Positions 1 through 9,159 of a DNA stretch of 64,000 bases are shown here, in pieces. The DNA comes from Gracilibacillus ureilyticus (lineage in GTDB: Bacteria > Bacillota > Bacilli > Bacillales > Amphibacillaceae), in the NCBI RefSeq assembly GCF_900111195.1, contig NZ_FOGL01000011.1, forward strand, positions 16,529 to 80,528, read 5' to 3'. The notes under the pieces are model-generated. The model ran no database searches, was not told where the DNA came from, and saw only the letters and a list, made by a program, of their open reading frames with translations. Within the stretch, counting starts at the first letter, position 1. Each line of letters begins with the position of its first letter. Position numbers and translations under genes: made by a program.

Positions 1-86
1 GCTCTGAAAATTTCTGAAGCGAAGTCGTTCAACCCGGTTCCGAAAACCATCGCTCTATTTATTTTTGATGAGAAGGCATTCAGCAT
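1..86 (-). CDS. possible truncated ORF running off the left edge
   Basis: An open frame starts at an ATG at 86 and continues to the window edge (28 codons, beginning MLNAFSSKINRAMVFGTGLN). It follows czrA by 12 bp on the same strand. There is only a weak purine stretch upstream and I do not recognise the protein, so it may be a real third gene of the metal operon or a chance frame. Confidence 0.25.
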   Translation of the reverse strand, partial: MLNAFSSKINRAMVFGTGLNDFASEIFR

Positions 87-98
87 ATACTTACTTGG

Positions 99-407
99 TT
101 AATGATGACAAGCATGATCAATGGATTGCTGAAGGATCTTCATTACATGCTCATCATCTTGTGAATAGTATATCGTTTTTCCTTCACGACGATATTTTAC
201 GAGCCTGAGATTTTTTAAAAAACGTAATTGGTGGGAAACATTTGACTGGTTTAAGTCAAGTGTTTCCGCGATATTTGTTACACTCAACTCCCTGTCGAAC
301 AGTAAATGAAGGATCCGAATTCGCGTGGGATCTGATAGTGCTTTAAATGTTTGGGAGACTAAAAATAATGTTTCTTCGTCAAGTGCATCGTGTTTTATTT
401 CTGTCAC
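99..407 (-). CDS. czrA: ArsR/SmtB-family metal-sensing repressor, CzrA type
   Basis: This 102-residue winged-helix repressor should release DNA on binding zinc or a similar metal. The recognition region is near residues 46-66 ([20 protein letters not shown]). D85, H87, H98 and H101 reproduce the 2-11-3 spacing of the alpha5 zinc site of staphylococcal CzrA (D84, H86, H97, H100). The start is GTG at 407, preceded by AGGAGGG. It lies 11 bp downstream of the cation exporter czcD on the same strand, so the two are very likely cotranscribed and autoregulated through the operator at 1367-1386. Family assignment is firm; zinc as the effector is inferred from the ligand set. Confidence 0.9.
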   Translation of the reverse strand: MTEIKHDALDEETLFLVSQTFKALSDPTRIRILHLLFDRELSVTNIAETLDLNQSNVSHQLRFLKNLRLVKYRREGKTIYYSQDDEHVMKILQQSIDHACHH

Positions 408-418
408 AGTATTCCCTC

Positions 419-1339
419 CTAATTACAACAATCTTCCTGTTTCTCAATGTCTGCATCAATCCCTTCCACCTGGATGGTTGTATGATGAATCGAAAACTCG
501 TCGTGCAGAACTTTAGCCGCCTTTTTGAGGATAAGATCACGATCTGTATTTTCTTCAACAACCATGTGACAACTGAATGAAGGGAAGTTCGACGTAATAG
601 TCCATGCATGCAAATCATGAATACTGATCACTCCATCTATTTGTACCAATCTGTTCTCCATCGCTTCGAAAGACAAATTAGCTGGAATTCCTTCCATTAA
701 TATGTGTATGGAGTCCCTAGAAATTCGATAACCGCTTATTAAAATGAGAAGTGCGACTAGAATGCTGGCAATCGGGTCTGCAATATTCCAGCCGAACAAT
801 AATATCAATACACCAGCGATAATGGCACCAACAGAGCCAAGCAAATCTCCGAGTACATGCAATAAGGCGCTTCGCATATTTAAGTTATCTTCCGTATCCC
901 CGCTGTACATCAAAATGAATGCAACAATGACATTTACAATAAATCCTATTACAGCGATCCATAACATGGTGCCATTCACATTCGGCGGCTCCAGAAAGCG
1001 ATGGTAGGCTTCCCAGAAAATATATAATGAAATCCCGACAAGAGTAATACCATTAATAAATGCAGCCAATATTTCAAACCGTTTATAGCCGAATGTTTTT
1101 TGCACATTTGCAGCTTTTTCACTAAGCTTAAATGCAAACAGACTTAATCCGAGGGCAAAAGCATCACTGAACATGTGACCGGCATCTGAGAGGAGAGCCA
1201 GACTATTAGTTAATAACCCGCCGATTATTTCAACAATCATAAATATAGAAATAAACAGGAAACTGATGAAAAGGGCTTTCTTGTTATTCGTATGATGATG
1301 ATGATGGTGTCCGTGATCATGATCATGAGAATGTCCCAT
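419..1339 (-). CDS. czcD: cation diffusion facilitator, CzcD-type metal/proton antiporter
   Basis: This is a 306-residue inner-membrane exporter of Zn/Cd/Co-type cations. The N-terminus is His/Asp-rich (residues 3-16, with six consecutive His at 11-16). Six membrane segments follow, with the HxxxD metal site at H55/D59 (SDAGHMFSD) and a second at HVLGD, then a cytoplasmic C-terminal domain ending in CC. The frame is open further upstream to 1417, but the ATG at 1339 has GGAGG at the right distance and begins the His-rich tail, so I chose it. It is the first gene of the czcD-czrA operon and sits behind a strong promoter overlapped by an ArsR-type operator. Confidence 0.93.
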   Translation of the reverse strand: MGHSHDHDHGHHHHHHTNNKKALFISFLFISIFMIVEIIGGLLTNSLALLSDAGHMFSDAFALGLSLFAFKLSEKAANVQKTFGYKRFEILAAFINGITLVGISLYIFWEAYHRFLEPPNVNGTMLWIAVIGFIVNVIVAFILMYSGDTEDNLNMRSALLHVLGDLLGSVGAIIAGVLILLFGWNIADPIASILVALLILISGYRISRDSIHILMEGIPANLSFEAMENRLVQIDGVISIHDLHAWTITSNFPSFSCHMVVEENTDRDLILKKAAKVLHDEFSIHHTTIQVEGIDADIEKQEDCCN

Positions 1340-1366
1340 ATGAATACCTCCATAATAAATAATTAT

Positions 1367-1386
1367 ATATGAACATATATTCATAT
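1367..1386 (-). promoter_or_regulatory. ArsR/CzrA-type operator dyad
   Basis: ATATGAACATATATTCATAT is a 20-bp inverted repeat with two central mismatches. It matches the TGAA-N(6)-TTCA pattern known for CzrA/SmtB-type operators. It overlaps the -10 box (1385-1390) and the expected start site of czcD, so repressor binding would block transcription. Confidence 0.8.
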
Positions 1387-1413
1387 TATAATAATTAGTT
1401 ATTACGTGTGCAA
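1385..1413 (-). promoter_or_regulatory. sigma-A promoter of czcD-czrA
   Basis: On the minus strand TTGCAC (1408-1413) and TATAAT (1385-1390) are separated by exactly 17 bp, about 46 bp upstream of the czcD start codon. Confidence 0.78.
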
Positions 1414-1476
1414 GCAATTCTCAAAATATCAAAAAAACAGTGATTAATCCATAGATCGCTTTTAAAAAGTAATCTG

Positions 1477-2478
1477 CTAAAAATTAATCACATAAATCAT
1501 TACAGCCAGAATAATGATAACAATTGATACAAAAATTAAGGCATATGTTTTGGAGGTATTAGCAACCTGTATTTCACTCCAGTTAACCGGTTGTATGCCA
1601 CTTGTCCAAAATACAATAATAGCAGAGAGCAATATCGCGCTAATATTTACAAGTAACAGTAGAAGTGGTGTGACTGCTTCCTTAAATTCCATTGCACCGA
1701 TCATCATTCCTAGAACAATTGCTGGAGGTAATAAGGCTACGGAAACCATTACACCAACTAATGCTTCCGAAACCCGTTTGGCAAAAGACATTGCTCCGGC
1801 AGTCCCCGCAGCGATTGCAACAACAATATCCATTAATTCAATATTCGTTCTAGCTAAAAATTCATGACTGTTAACTGGTAATGGGAAGAGAACACTGAAT
1901 ATAATTGCAATCGCAATTGGAATTATTAGACCATATATTGATGTTATTACAGATCTTTTCATTAACTTATAATCACCTAATATGGCAGAAAACGATAAGG
2001 CTGTAAATGGACCGATTAATGGTGCGATAACCATTGCTCCTATTACGAATGCAGCACTATCCTTTACAATTCCAGCTGTTGCAACAATTGCAGAAAGAAT
2101 TAACAGCCAAATGAAATTAGGGCTGGCTTGACTGGAAGACTGAACAACATTATATAATTCATGCCTGCTAGCTCTGGTAATTTCTTGTTGCTGCTCTGCT
2201 TCATCTCTCTCCTCATCTTTTTTGTCTATTTTTATTCGTGGTAAATATGTCGAGATATTATACAGAATTGCTCTTATTTCTTGTGTATGTTCATCATTCA
2301 CTTCAAGAAAATCCAGAATTTCCTCCGTGTTTTTTTTATCAATTAATAATTTTACAAGTCGTTCTTCTTCTGAGATCTCTGAGTGCCATTTAGCAAGAAT
2401 ATTATATGCCTCAATTTCCTGTTGAAATGTTGTAAATCTTTCCGCAGGGATATATACTTCGATTAGTTGAAGCTCCAT
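1477..2478 (-). CDS. DUF389 family integral membrane protein
   Basis: This 333-residue protein has a soluble N-terminal half (about 1-110) followed by six or seven hydrophobic segments (about 120-333). The DUF389 core includes conserved stretches such as FVIGAMVIAPLIGP and ALLPPAIVLGM. The biochemical role of the family is unknown to me. The start has AGAAGG upstream. It begins 36 bp after the SDR gene with no terminator visible between them, so it may be the last gene of the regulator-kinase-SDR transcription unit. Confidence 0.8.
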   Translation of the reverse strand: MELQLIEVYIPAERFTTFQQEIEAYNILAKWHSEISEEERLVKLLIDKKNTEEILDFLEVNDEHTQEIRAILYNISTYLPRIKIDKKDEERDEAEQQQEITRASRHELYNVVQSSSQASPNFIWLLILSAIVATAGIVKDSAAFVIGAMVIAPLIGPFTALSFSAILGDYKLMKRSVITSIYGLIIPIAIAIIFSVLFPLPVNSHEFLARTNIELMDIVVAIAAGTAGAMSFAKRVSEALVGVMVSVALLPPAIVLGMMIGAMEFKEAVTPLLLLLVNISAILLSAIIVFWTSGIQPVNWSEIQVANTSKTYALIFVSIVIIILAVMIYVINF

Positions 2479-2514
2479 ACCTTCTGTTCCCTTCTAAAGA
2501 TGTCTCATGAATGT

Positions 2515-3237
2515 TCAATGCTCATAAATCATTTTTCTCGTCATTCCGCCGTCAATAATAAAATTCTCCCCATTAATAAAATTATTCCTCGGATCTGTTA
2601 AAAATAAACAAGCTCGTGCAATATCTTCCGGTTTCCCAACTCTTTTCGATGGATGCTGCTGATGGTCAACAGATCGTAACTGCTCATAATCCTTAGTCTC
2701 TATCCAGCCTGGGCTTATCGAGTTACTGGTTATTCCATCATCCTGCAAGGTCATCGCAAGAGCATGTGATAATGCATAAATCCCACCTTTACTAGCTGCA
2801 TAACTTTCTGTGTTTGGTTCAGACATAAAGGCTCGTGTTGAGGAAATGTGGACAAGACTGCCTCCATCCGGGTTGTCCCGCATTCTTCGTGCAGCCGCCT
2901 GGGCACATAAAAATGCAGATCTTAAATTAGTATTCAATACATTGTCCCATTCCTCAATACTAAGATCATAGAATGATGAGAACTTCGAAATGCCTGCATT
3001 ATTAATTAATATATCTATTTGCTTGAAGTGTTGATCAGCTTCTGAAAAAAGTTGGCTGATATCATCAGGGACACTTACATCTGTCTTAATATAATGGAGA
3101 TGATCATGAATGAGATCGGGTTCTTCTTTGTCCGCAATAATAACAGAGGCACCTTCTTCAAGATACGCCTTTGATACGGCAAGTCCAATCCCATGGGAGC
3201 CGCCTGTAACGATCACTGTTTTGTCCTGAAATAACAT
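2515..3237 (-). CDS. short-chain dehydrogenase/reductase
   Basis: This is a 240-residue NAD(P)-dependent oxidoreductase of the classical SDR family. TGGSHGIG (11-18) is the nucleotide-binding glycine motif, NNAG lies at 79-82, Ser132/133 with Y146xxxK150 form the catalytic set, and PGW (177-179) follows. The substrate cannot be inferred. Its Shine-Dalgarno AAGGAGG lies inside the end of the histidine kinase gene, with only 6 bp between stop and start, so the genes are probably cotranscribed. That pairing with a two-component system is unusual. Confidence 0.9.
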   Translation of the reverse strand: MLFQDKTVIVTGGSHGIGLAVSKAYLEEGASVIIADKEEPDLIHDHLHYIKTDVSVPDDISQLFSEADQHFKQIDILINNAGISKFSSFYDLSIEEWDNVLNTNLRSAFLCAQAAARRMRDNPDGGSLVHISSTRAFMSEPNTESYAASKGGIYALSHALAMTLQDDGITSNSISPGWIETKDYEQLRSVDHQQHPSKRVGKPEDIARACLFLTDPRNNFINGENFIIDGGMTRKMIYEH

Positions 3238-3243
3238 AATTTA

Positions 3244-4644
3244 TTATTCCTCCTTACTTAATTTTGGAAAAGTAAGTTTAACAGTCGTTCCTTTGTTTAT
3301 TTCACTGTCAAATTCGATGCTGCCCTCATGCAATTCGACTAAATTTCTGACAATGGACAGTCCGAGTCCTGTACCGCCATTTGCCCTTGATCTAGACTTA
3401 TCTACACGGTAAAACCGTTCGAAAAGATAGGGAATATCTTCTTTTTTGATCCCTATTCCTGTATCCTGGACAAATACTTCCACATTTGTTTCATTTTCTA
3501 AAACTTTTACACTAATTTCCCCTTCTTCGGTATACCTAACCGCATTTTCCACTAAGTTTGTTAAAATTTGTTCCATTCTGCTTTTATCTGCAGTTATTCT
3601 AGTTGGCTGCTTTGGAGTAATGGCATATAATTCTAAATCTTTCTGGGCTGCGCGGAAATGGGATCTCCTAACCATCTCCTCAGCCAGACTGTTCATATCG
3701 AAGCTTTCTTTGTTCAAATCTATTTTACCTTCTTCTATTTTAGAAAGGTCCATTAAGTCATCCATTAAATTGCTGATATGGTCTGCTTCATTTTCAATAA
3801 TTTCAAGAAATTCGTTCTTCTCTTCATCAGACTGGTACATTTCATGTCGTACAGCATTAGCATATCCTTTTACATAGGTTAGTGGTGTTTTCAGTTCATG
3901 AGTGATATTAGAGAAAAATTCATTCCGGTTCGTTTGATATCTTTCTAAAGTCTGCGATAAGTCATTAATTGCTGTTGCTAAGGAACCGATCTCATCATTT
4001 GCTTTATAATTTACCCGTAAAGAGAAGTCCTTCTTCTCCGCTATTTGCTTTGCAACTTTCTCCATAGCAATTAGCGGTGCTCCCAGTTTTTTAGATATAA
4101 AAATCGTAAAGCCGATTGCCAGTGCAACTGCTCCGAGACTAGCCAGTATAACAAGAATGACAATATTATGAATCGAGTTACTAATTAAGCCAAATGAAGA
4201 AAATAAAACTACACTTGCTCTTTCCCCATCATCATCAGAAATAGGCTGGGCTACTTTCAGATAGGTAGAGCCATTATTCGTATATTCCTCAATTACCGTT
4301 TTCCCTTCAGCTAACTGCTGTTTCTGGTCATCGGTTAAAATTTGATCAGTAATACCTTCTTTCCAGTTCGTTTCTATTATCTTCTCACCGTTGTGATCAA
4401 TGATAACGGCACTCGTATTTGTCATATCTGTTAAATGGTCAAGTAATTGGAAATTCTCCGGGTCCTCCAGGTGATGGACTTGTGTTGCATACTTTTCAGA
4501 CAGCTGAGCTAGTTGTGTCTCTGTTTGATTGATAGAATAATTTAATAAAAGCTGCAAAATAATGTAGCCTAGCGGAATAAGAATGATTAATTGTAAGAAA
4601 AGAATGGTAGCTCCTAATTTAAAAATGACGCTATTTAATTTCAT
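3244..4644 (-). CDS. sensor histidine kinase with HAMP domain
   Basis: This is a 466-residue membrane sensor. TM1 lies at about 8-34, an extracytoplasmic sensing region at 35-158, TM2 at about 160-184 and HAMP at about 185-236. The HisKA box contains phospho-acceptor H249 (ITHELKTPL). The HATPase domain has an N box (NLVENAVRY), G1 (DTGIGI) and G2 (GGTGLGLSIV). I chose the ATG at 4644 because GGAGG is 6 bp upstream; an in-frame ATG at 4650 is too close to it. The start overlaps the response regulator by 14 bp, a typical coupled pair. The stimulus is unknown. Confidence 0.93.
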   Translation of the reverse strand: MKLNSVIFKLGATILFLQLIILIPLGYIILQLLLNYSINQTETQLAQLSEKYATQVHHLEDPENFQLLDHLTDMTNTSAVIIDHNGEKIIETNWKEGITDQILTDDQKQQLAEGKTVIEEYTNNGSTYLKVAQPISDDDGERASVVLFSSFGLISNSIHNIVILVILASLGAVALAIGFTIFISKKLGAPLIAMEKVAKQIAEKKDFSLRVNYKANDEIGSLATAINDLSQTLERYQTNRNEFFSNITHELKTPLTYVKGYANAVRHEMYQSDEEKNEFLEIIENEADHISNLMDDLMDLSKIEEGKIDLNKESFDMNSLAEEMVRRSHFRAAQKDLELYAITPKQPTRITADKSRMEQILTNLVENAVRYTEEGEISVKVLENETNVEVFVQDTGIGIKKEDIPYLFERFYRVDKSRSRANGGTGLGLSIVRNLVELHEGSIEFDSEINKGTTVKLTFPKLSKEE

Positions 4645-5338
4645 TGGCATCCTCCATTGTGAATTTATATCCAACACCCCAGATTGTTTCAATCGGCTGA
4701 TGCTTAACTCCTGCTTTTTTTAACTTGTCACGAACATATCGCACATGTGAATCGACTGTCCGGATATCCACTATTTCGTTAATTCCCCAGATTTGGTCTA
4801 ATAACTGGTCTCTTGTAAACACCCTGTTAGGATTAGAGGCAAATAAATAAAGTAAGTCGAACTCTTTTGGACTGTATTTCAGTTCCTTCCCATTAGCCAT
4901 CACTGTTCTTGAGTCTGAATCAATAAACCAGTCACCAAAGCTTAGCTTATGTGAAGGTTCTTTGCCCACACTTGAAAAATGACGGAATTGGACACGAATT
5001 CTCGCAATTAATTCTTCGGGTTCAAATGGTTTTACGATATAGTCGTCTGCACCAATTGACAATCCTTCCACTTTATCTGAGGTACTATTTAATGCTGTAA
5101 GCAGTATGATCGGGATATTCGGATTAATTTCTTTCATTTTCTTGCAAGTTTCAATTCCGTCTAATTCTGGCATCATAATGTCCAGTAATACCAGATCGAC
5201 TGGTTCCTTTGAAAATCGGTCAATTGCTTCTTTTCCGTTACCAGCTTCCGCTGTGTGAAAATCATTTCGTAAATATAACTTAAGCATTGTACGCATCTGT
5301 ATTTCATCATCAACAATTAAAACAGTTTTTTCTGGCAT
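4631..5338 (-). CDS. OmpR-family response regulator
   Basis: This is a 235-residue two-domain regulator. The receiver domain has acidic residues D10/D11, phospho-acceptor D53 (LLDIMMPELDG) and the conserved IVKPF lysine. A winged-helix DNA-binding domain occupies about 130-232 (YSPKEFDLL, VDSHVRYVRDKL, WGVGYKF). It is the partner of the overlapping kinase. An alternative ATG lies 21 bp upstream at 5359; 5338 gives the usual short N-terminus. The gene is divergent from qoxABCD across a 260-bp gap, so a role in respiration or envelope stress is possible but unproven. Confidence 0.93.
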   Translation of the reverse strand: MPEKTVLIVDDEIQMRTMLKLYLRNDFHTAEAGNGKEAIDRFSKEPVDLVLLDIMMPELDGIETCKKMKEINPNIPIILLTALNSTSDKVEGLSIGADDYIVKPFEPEELIARIRVQFRHFSSVGKEPSHKLSFGDWFIDSDSRTVMANGKELKYSPKEFDLLYLFASNPNRVFTRDQLLDQIWGINEIVDIRTVDSHVRYVRDKLKKAGVKHQPIETIWGVGYKFTMEDANEIK

Positions 5339-5514
5339 TGTATCACTCTCGTTTATCATTATTTGTCCCTAATCAAATAGTATAGAAAATCGCAAGAATA
5401 GTAAAGGATAGGCGTTTGTCAATCAATGAGTATCACAAAGAACACCATTTTTGAACTTTTTATGACGTTACCGGTTTCATCATAATTTCATCATATTTAC
5501 ATGCAAAAATGGTA

Positions 5515-5530
5515 AGTGATGTAGATCACA
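5515..5530. promoter_or_regulatory. Fnr/Crp-like dyad upstream of qoxABCD
   Basis: AGTGATGTAGATCACA differs by one base from TGTGA-N6-TCACA, the site bound by Bacillus Fnr and related Crp-family regulators. It lies 70 bp upstream of the qoxA start. A TATACT at 5567-5572 is a candidate -10, which would put the dyad near -56. The gap 5339-5599 otherwise holds only promoter-type AT-rich sequence. Confidence 0.5.
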
Positions 5531-5599
5531 TTGGTTTATTTTTCATAATTAAAAGGTATTTTTTATTATACTAACAAATTGTTGGAGAGGGGTACATGT

Positions 5600-6598
5600 A
5601 TGAAGGCGATAAAAAGAGGAGTGTTATTACTCACTTTATTAGCCATCCCACTAATTTTAGCAGGATGTGATTCAAAGCTGATTGTATTCGATCCAAAGGG
5701 TCCGATTGCAAGAAGCTTAACAGATTTGATCGTTTATTCGATTATTTTTATGTTAGTAATTGTTGTAGTTGTTTTTGTATTGTTCGGTTATATCGTCTGG
5801 AAGTATCGTGCAAAACCAGGTGATGGTAATTTTGAACCAAAAGAAGAAAAAGGAAATCATGTTCTTGAAATTATCTGGTTTGTTATACCGATTATCATCG
5901 TTATCGCATTGATGGTTCCGACAGTTAAGACAATATATGAAGTGGAAGATGTTCCCCAAGGTTACGAAGAAGAGGAGCCACTGGTTATTCATGTTACGTC
6001 GGCTGACTGGAAATGGATCTTCAGCTATCCTGATCAGGATATAGAAACAGTGAATTATGTTAATATCCCGGCAGATCACCCAGTGCAGTTTAAAATGACT
6101 TCTGCAGGAACAATGCAATCATTCTGGGTACCGGAATTAGCTGGTCAAAAGTATACGATGGCAAATATGCAGACGAAGCTCTACATGGTTGCTGATATGC
6201 CAGGATCCTATTATGGAAGAAACACAAACTTTAATGGCCAAGGATATGCTCATATGGAGTTTGAGGTTCAGGCAATGACAAACGAAGATTTCAATGAATG
6301 GGTTCAGGAAGTGAAAAATACAGCAAACGATTTAACAGAAGAAGAGTATGCCGAATTACTGGAACCAACAATCATTGGTCGGAAAACATATAATCAGACA
6401 CACTTACAATGGATTGATCATGCTCATGGAGGTTCTGAAAAGTATTTGAATCCGGAAATGTATCGAATTACTCATGGCGATGAAGAGCACAGTGAGGAAG
6501 AGAATACAGATAACGAATCAGAAGATGAGCAGGCAGATATTGAGACAGAAGAAGAAGCAACTGATTCTGTTTCACATGAAGAACACGCACATCACTAA
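5600..6598 (+). CDS. qoxA: cytochrome aa3 quinol oxidase subunit II
   Basis: This 332-residue lipoprotein subunit of the proton-pumping menaquinol oxidase has a type II signal with lipobox LAGC (C23), then two membrane segments and an outward cupredoxin domain. The CuA ligands CxxxC of cytochrome c oxidases are absent, which identifies a quinol rather than cytochrome c oxidase. The last 40 or so residues form an acidic, His-punctuated tail (Glu/Asp-rich, ending EEHAHH) that I do not know from the family. The ATG at 5600 follows GGAGAGGGG; a TTG at 5579 precedes that site and is rejected. First gene of qoxABCD. Confidence 0.93.
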   Translation: MKAIKRGVLLLTLLAIPLILAGCDSKLIVFDPKGPIARSLTDLIVYSIIFMLVIVVVVFVLFGYIVWKYRAKPGDGNFEPKEEKGNHVLEIIWFVIPIIIVIALMVPTVKTIYEVEDVPQGYEEEEPLVIHVTSADWKWIFSYPDQDIETVNYVNIPADHPVQFKMTSAGTMQSFWVPELAGQKYTMANMQTKLYMVADMPGSYYGRNTNFNGQGYAHMEFEVQAMTNEDFNEWVQEVKNTANDLTEEEYAELLEPTIIGRKTYNQTHLQWIDHAHGGSEKYLNPEMYRITHGDEEHSEEENTDNESEDEQADIETEEEATDSVSHEEHAHH

Positions 6599-6618
6599 TA
6601 TAAAAGGCGGTGAAGAAC

Positions 6619-8565
6619 ATGTCATTAGATGAATTTTTTGTTACAGGCGACCCAATGATTCTGGCATCACAGATTGCGATAGGACTCACTATGGTCGGCC
6701 TTATAGCATTGATCACATATTTAAAAAAGTGGAAATGGTTATGGACTGAATGGTTTACAACCGTTGATCATAAAAAAATCGGGATTATGTACATCCTTGC
6801 AGGTGTATTAATGTTCTTTAGAGGTGGCGTTGACGGACTTCTTATGAAGGCACAGACGTCAAGACCGGAATTGGGGTTCCTTGATGCCCAGCACTATGAT
6901 GAGATTTTCACAACACATGGTGTAATTATGATCTTGTTTATGGCAATGCCAATGCTCATAGGTATTATGAATGTTGTCGTGCCATTGCAAATTGGGGCAA
7001 GGGATGTTGCTTTCCCGAAATTAAATGCATTAAGTTTCTGGCTGTTTTTTGCCGGGGCTATGTTATTTAATGTATCTTTCGTCATTGGAGGCTCGCCAGA
7101 TGCAGGCTGGACATCTTATTTTCCGCTCGCTGGTAAGGAGTTCACTCCAGGTGTAGGAAATAACTATTACGCAATTGCATTACAAATTGCAGGGATTGGT
7201 ACATTAGCAACAGGGATTAACTTTGTTGTTACGATTATTAAGATGCGTGCACCAGGAATGTCCTGGATGAAGATGCCTATCTTTACATGGACGTCCCTTG
7301 TCACTTCCATTATTATCGTTGCAGCATTCCCTATTTTTACAGTTGCTTTAGCATATATGTCATTAGATCGTTTATTTGGAACACATTTCTTTACAGTTGC
7401 CGCTGGCGGGGACCCGATGTTATGGCTTAACTTATTCTGGCTGTGGGGACACCCTGAAGTATATATTGTTGTCCTGCCAGCTTTCGGTATGTTCTCTGAA
7501 GTTATTGCAACATTTGCGAGAAAAAATCTTTATGGTTACAAATCAATGGTATTTGCTGTTGCCGGTATTGCGTTCTTAAGTATGCTCGTATGGGTTCACC
7601 ATTTCTATACAATGGGGAACAGTGCAGCGGTTAACTCCATATTCTCTTTAACTACGATGATGATTGCCATACCTACTGGTGTGAAAATCTTTAACTGGTT
7701 ATTTACGTTAAGAAAAGGACGAATTGAGTTTTCAACTTCTATGTTATGGGCACTGGCTTTTATCCCGTGTTTTACTATCGGTGGGGTAACAGGTGTAATG
7801 CTTGCAATGGCAGCTGCAGATTATCAGTACCATAATACGATGTTCCTTGTGGCACACTTCCACTATGTATTAATTCCAGGTGTAGTATTTGCTGTATTTG
7901 CGGCACTGTACTACTGGTGGCCAAAAATGTTTGGTTTTAAATTAAATGAAAAAATTGGTAAATGGCATTTCTGGTTATTCGTTATCGGATTTAACTTTAC
8001 TTTTATGCCAATGTTCTTTGTTGGTTTAGATGGAATGTCCCGTCGTATGTACACTTATTCAGAAAGTACTGGATGGGGTGCATGGCTTGGATTCTCAGCA
8101 GTTGGTTCCTTAATTATGGCAGCAGGTTTTGCAGCACTTTGCTATAACATTTACTGGAGTTTCCGCTATGCATCAAGAGATGTAGGCAGTGACCCGTGGA
8201 ATGGTCGTACATTGGAGTGGGCAACAGCTTCACCTGCACCTCATTATAACTTCGCGGTTGTCCCTGAAGTCGAAAAACTGGATGACTTCTGGTATAAGAA
8301 AAAAGAGGGTAAATTAGGTTTAAAGAAATCTGATTTGAAGTCTGTTCATATGCCAAGTAACAGCTGGACACCTGTATTCCTTGGTGTAGCATTCGGTATT
8401 GTAGGTTTCTTCCTCGTATTTGAATGGTTCACATTAGCGATTATTTCTTCTGTTTTAATCGTTATAGGACTTGTTGCTAACAGTTTTGATTATGATGATG
8501 GCTACCACATTCCGGTAGATGAATTAGAGAAAGAAGAACGAGAGTGGAGAGGTGAGTTGAAATGA
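6619..8565 (+). CDS. qoxB: cytochrome aa3 quinol oxidase subunit I
   Basis: This 648-residue catalytic subunit carries the heme a / heme a3-CuB centre. It has many membrane helices, with THGVIMI (heme ligand helix), WGHPEVYI (His-Tyr pair at CuB), WVHHFYT (CuB His pair) and HFHYVL (heme a/a3 ligands). The N-terminal SLDEFFVTGDP is characteristic of QoxB. The ATG at 6619 has AGGCGG upstream; a GTG at 6610 overlaps that site. It lies 20 bp after qoxA and overlaps qoxC by 4 bp. Confidence 0.96.
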   Translation: MSLDEFFVTGDPMILASQIAIGLTMVGLIALITYLKKWKWLWTEWFTTVDHKKIGIMYILAGVLMFFRGGVDGLLMKAQTSRPELGFLDAQHYDEIFTTHGVIMILFMAMPMLIGIMNVVVPLQIGARDVAFPKLNALSFWLFFAGAMLFNVSFVIGGSPDAGWTSYFPLAGKEFTPGVGNNYYAIALQIAGIGTLATGINFVVTIIKMRAPGMSWMKMPIFTWTSLVTSIIIVAAFPIFTVALAYMSLDRLFGTHFFTVAAGGDPMLWLNLFWLWGHPEVYIVVLPAFGMFSEVIATFARKNLYGYKSMVFAVAGIAFLSMLVWVHHFYTMGNSAAVNSIFSLTTMMIAIPTGVKIFNWLFTLRKGRIEFSTSMLWALAFIPCFTIGGVTGVMLAMAAADYQYHNTMFLVAHFHYVLIPGVVFAVFAALYYWWPKMFGFKLNEKIGKWHFWLFVIGFNFTFMPMFFVGLDGMSRRMYTYSESTGWGAWLGFSAVGSLIMAAGFAALCYNIYWSFRYASRDVGSDPWNGRTLEWATASPAPHYNFAVVPEVEKLDDFWYKKKEGKLGLKKSDLKSVHMPSNSWTPVFLGVAFGIVGFFLVFEWFTLAIISSVLIVIGLVANSFDYDDGYHIPVDELEKEEREWRGELK

Positions 8566-9158
8566 CACAAGCGAATACGCCATTAGAATACCGCTCACAG
8601 CAGAGTCAAATGAATATACTCGGTTTCTGGATATTTTTAGGTGCTGAAATTGTGCTTTTCTCCACACTGTTTGCTTCTTACTTTGTGTTAGAGCACAATA
8701 CAGCTGGAGGTCCTGCAGGTCACGACATCTTTATTCTTAAGGATGTCCTGATCGAGACCTTCCTGTTATTAACAAGCAGTTTTACAGCAGGTTTGGCGAT
8801 TCACTTTATGAGAAACAATGCTAAAAATGACATGATAGTATGGACAATAGTTACTTTGTTATTGGGTGCAGGGTTCCTTTATATGGAGATTAATGAATTT
8901 ATTCATTATGTACATGAAGGTGCAACAATCCAGACAAGTGGATTTACAGCAGGTTTCTTCACATTACTGGGAACACACGGAGCACACGTTACTTTCGGTA
9001 TAATCTGGATCAGTTTATTGCTTGTTCAAATTTTCAGACGAGGGATTACAGAAAAGACTTCCAGTAAATTTTTCATTGCAAGTCTTTACTGGCACTTCTT
9101 GGATGTTGTATGGATTTTCATTTTTACATTTGTGTATTTGAAAGGAATGGTGGGATAA
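8562..9158 (+). CDS. qoxC: cytochrome aa3 quinol oxidase subunit III
   Basis: This 198-residue membrane protein of the CoxC/QoxC family has five predicted helices. Typical segments are GFWIFLGAEIVLFSTLFASY near the N-terminus and GTHGAHVTFGIIW and SLYWHFLDVVWIFIF towards the C-terminus. ATG overlaps the TGA of qoxB (ATGA), so translation is coupled. It supports stability and function of the oxidase. Confidence 0.95.
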   Translation: MTQANTPLEYRSQQSQMNILGFWIFLGAEIVLFSTLFASYFVLEHNTAGGPAGHDIFILKDVLIETFLLLTSSFTAGLAIHFMRNNAKNDMIVWTIVTLLLGAGFLYMEINEFIHYVHEGATIQTSGFTAGFFTLLGTHGAHVTFGIIWISLLLVQIFRRGITEKTSSKFFIASLYWHFLDVVWIFIFTFVYLKGMVG

Positions 9159-9159
9159 A

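Noticed and set aside
5339-5599. confident sigma-A promoter for qoxABCD
   Set aside because: TATACT at 5567 lacks a recognisable -35 at 16-18 bp; only mentioned as a candidate -10.
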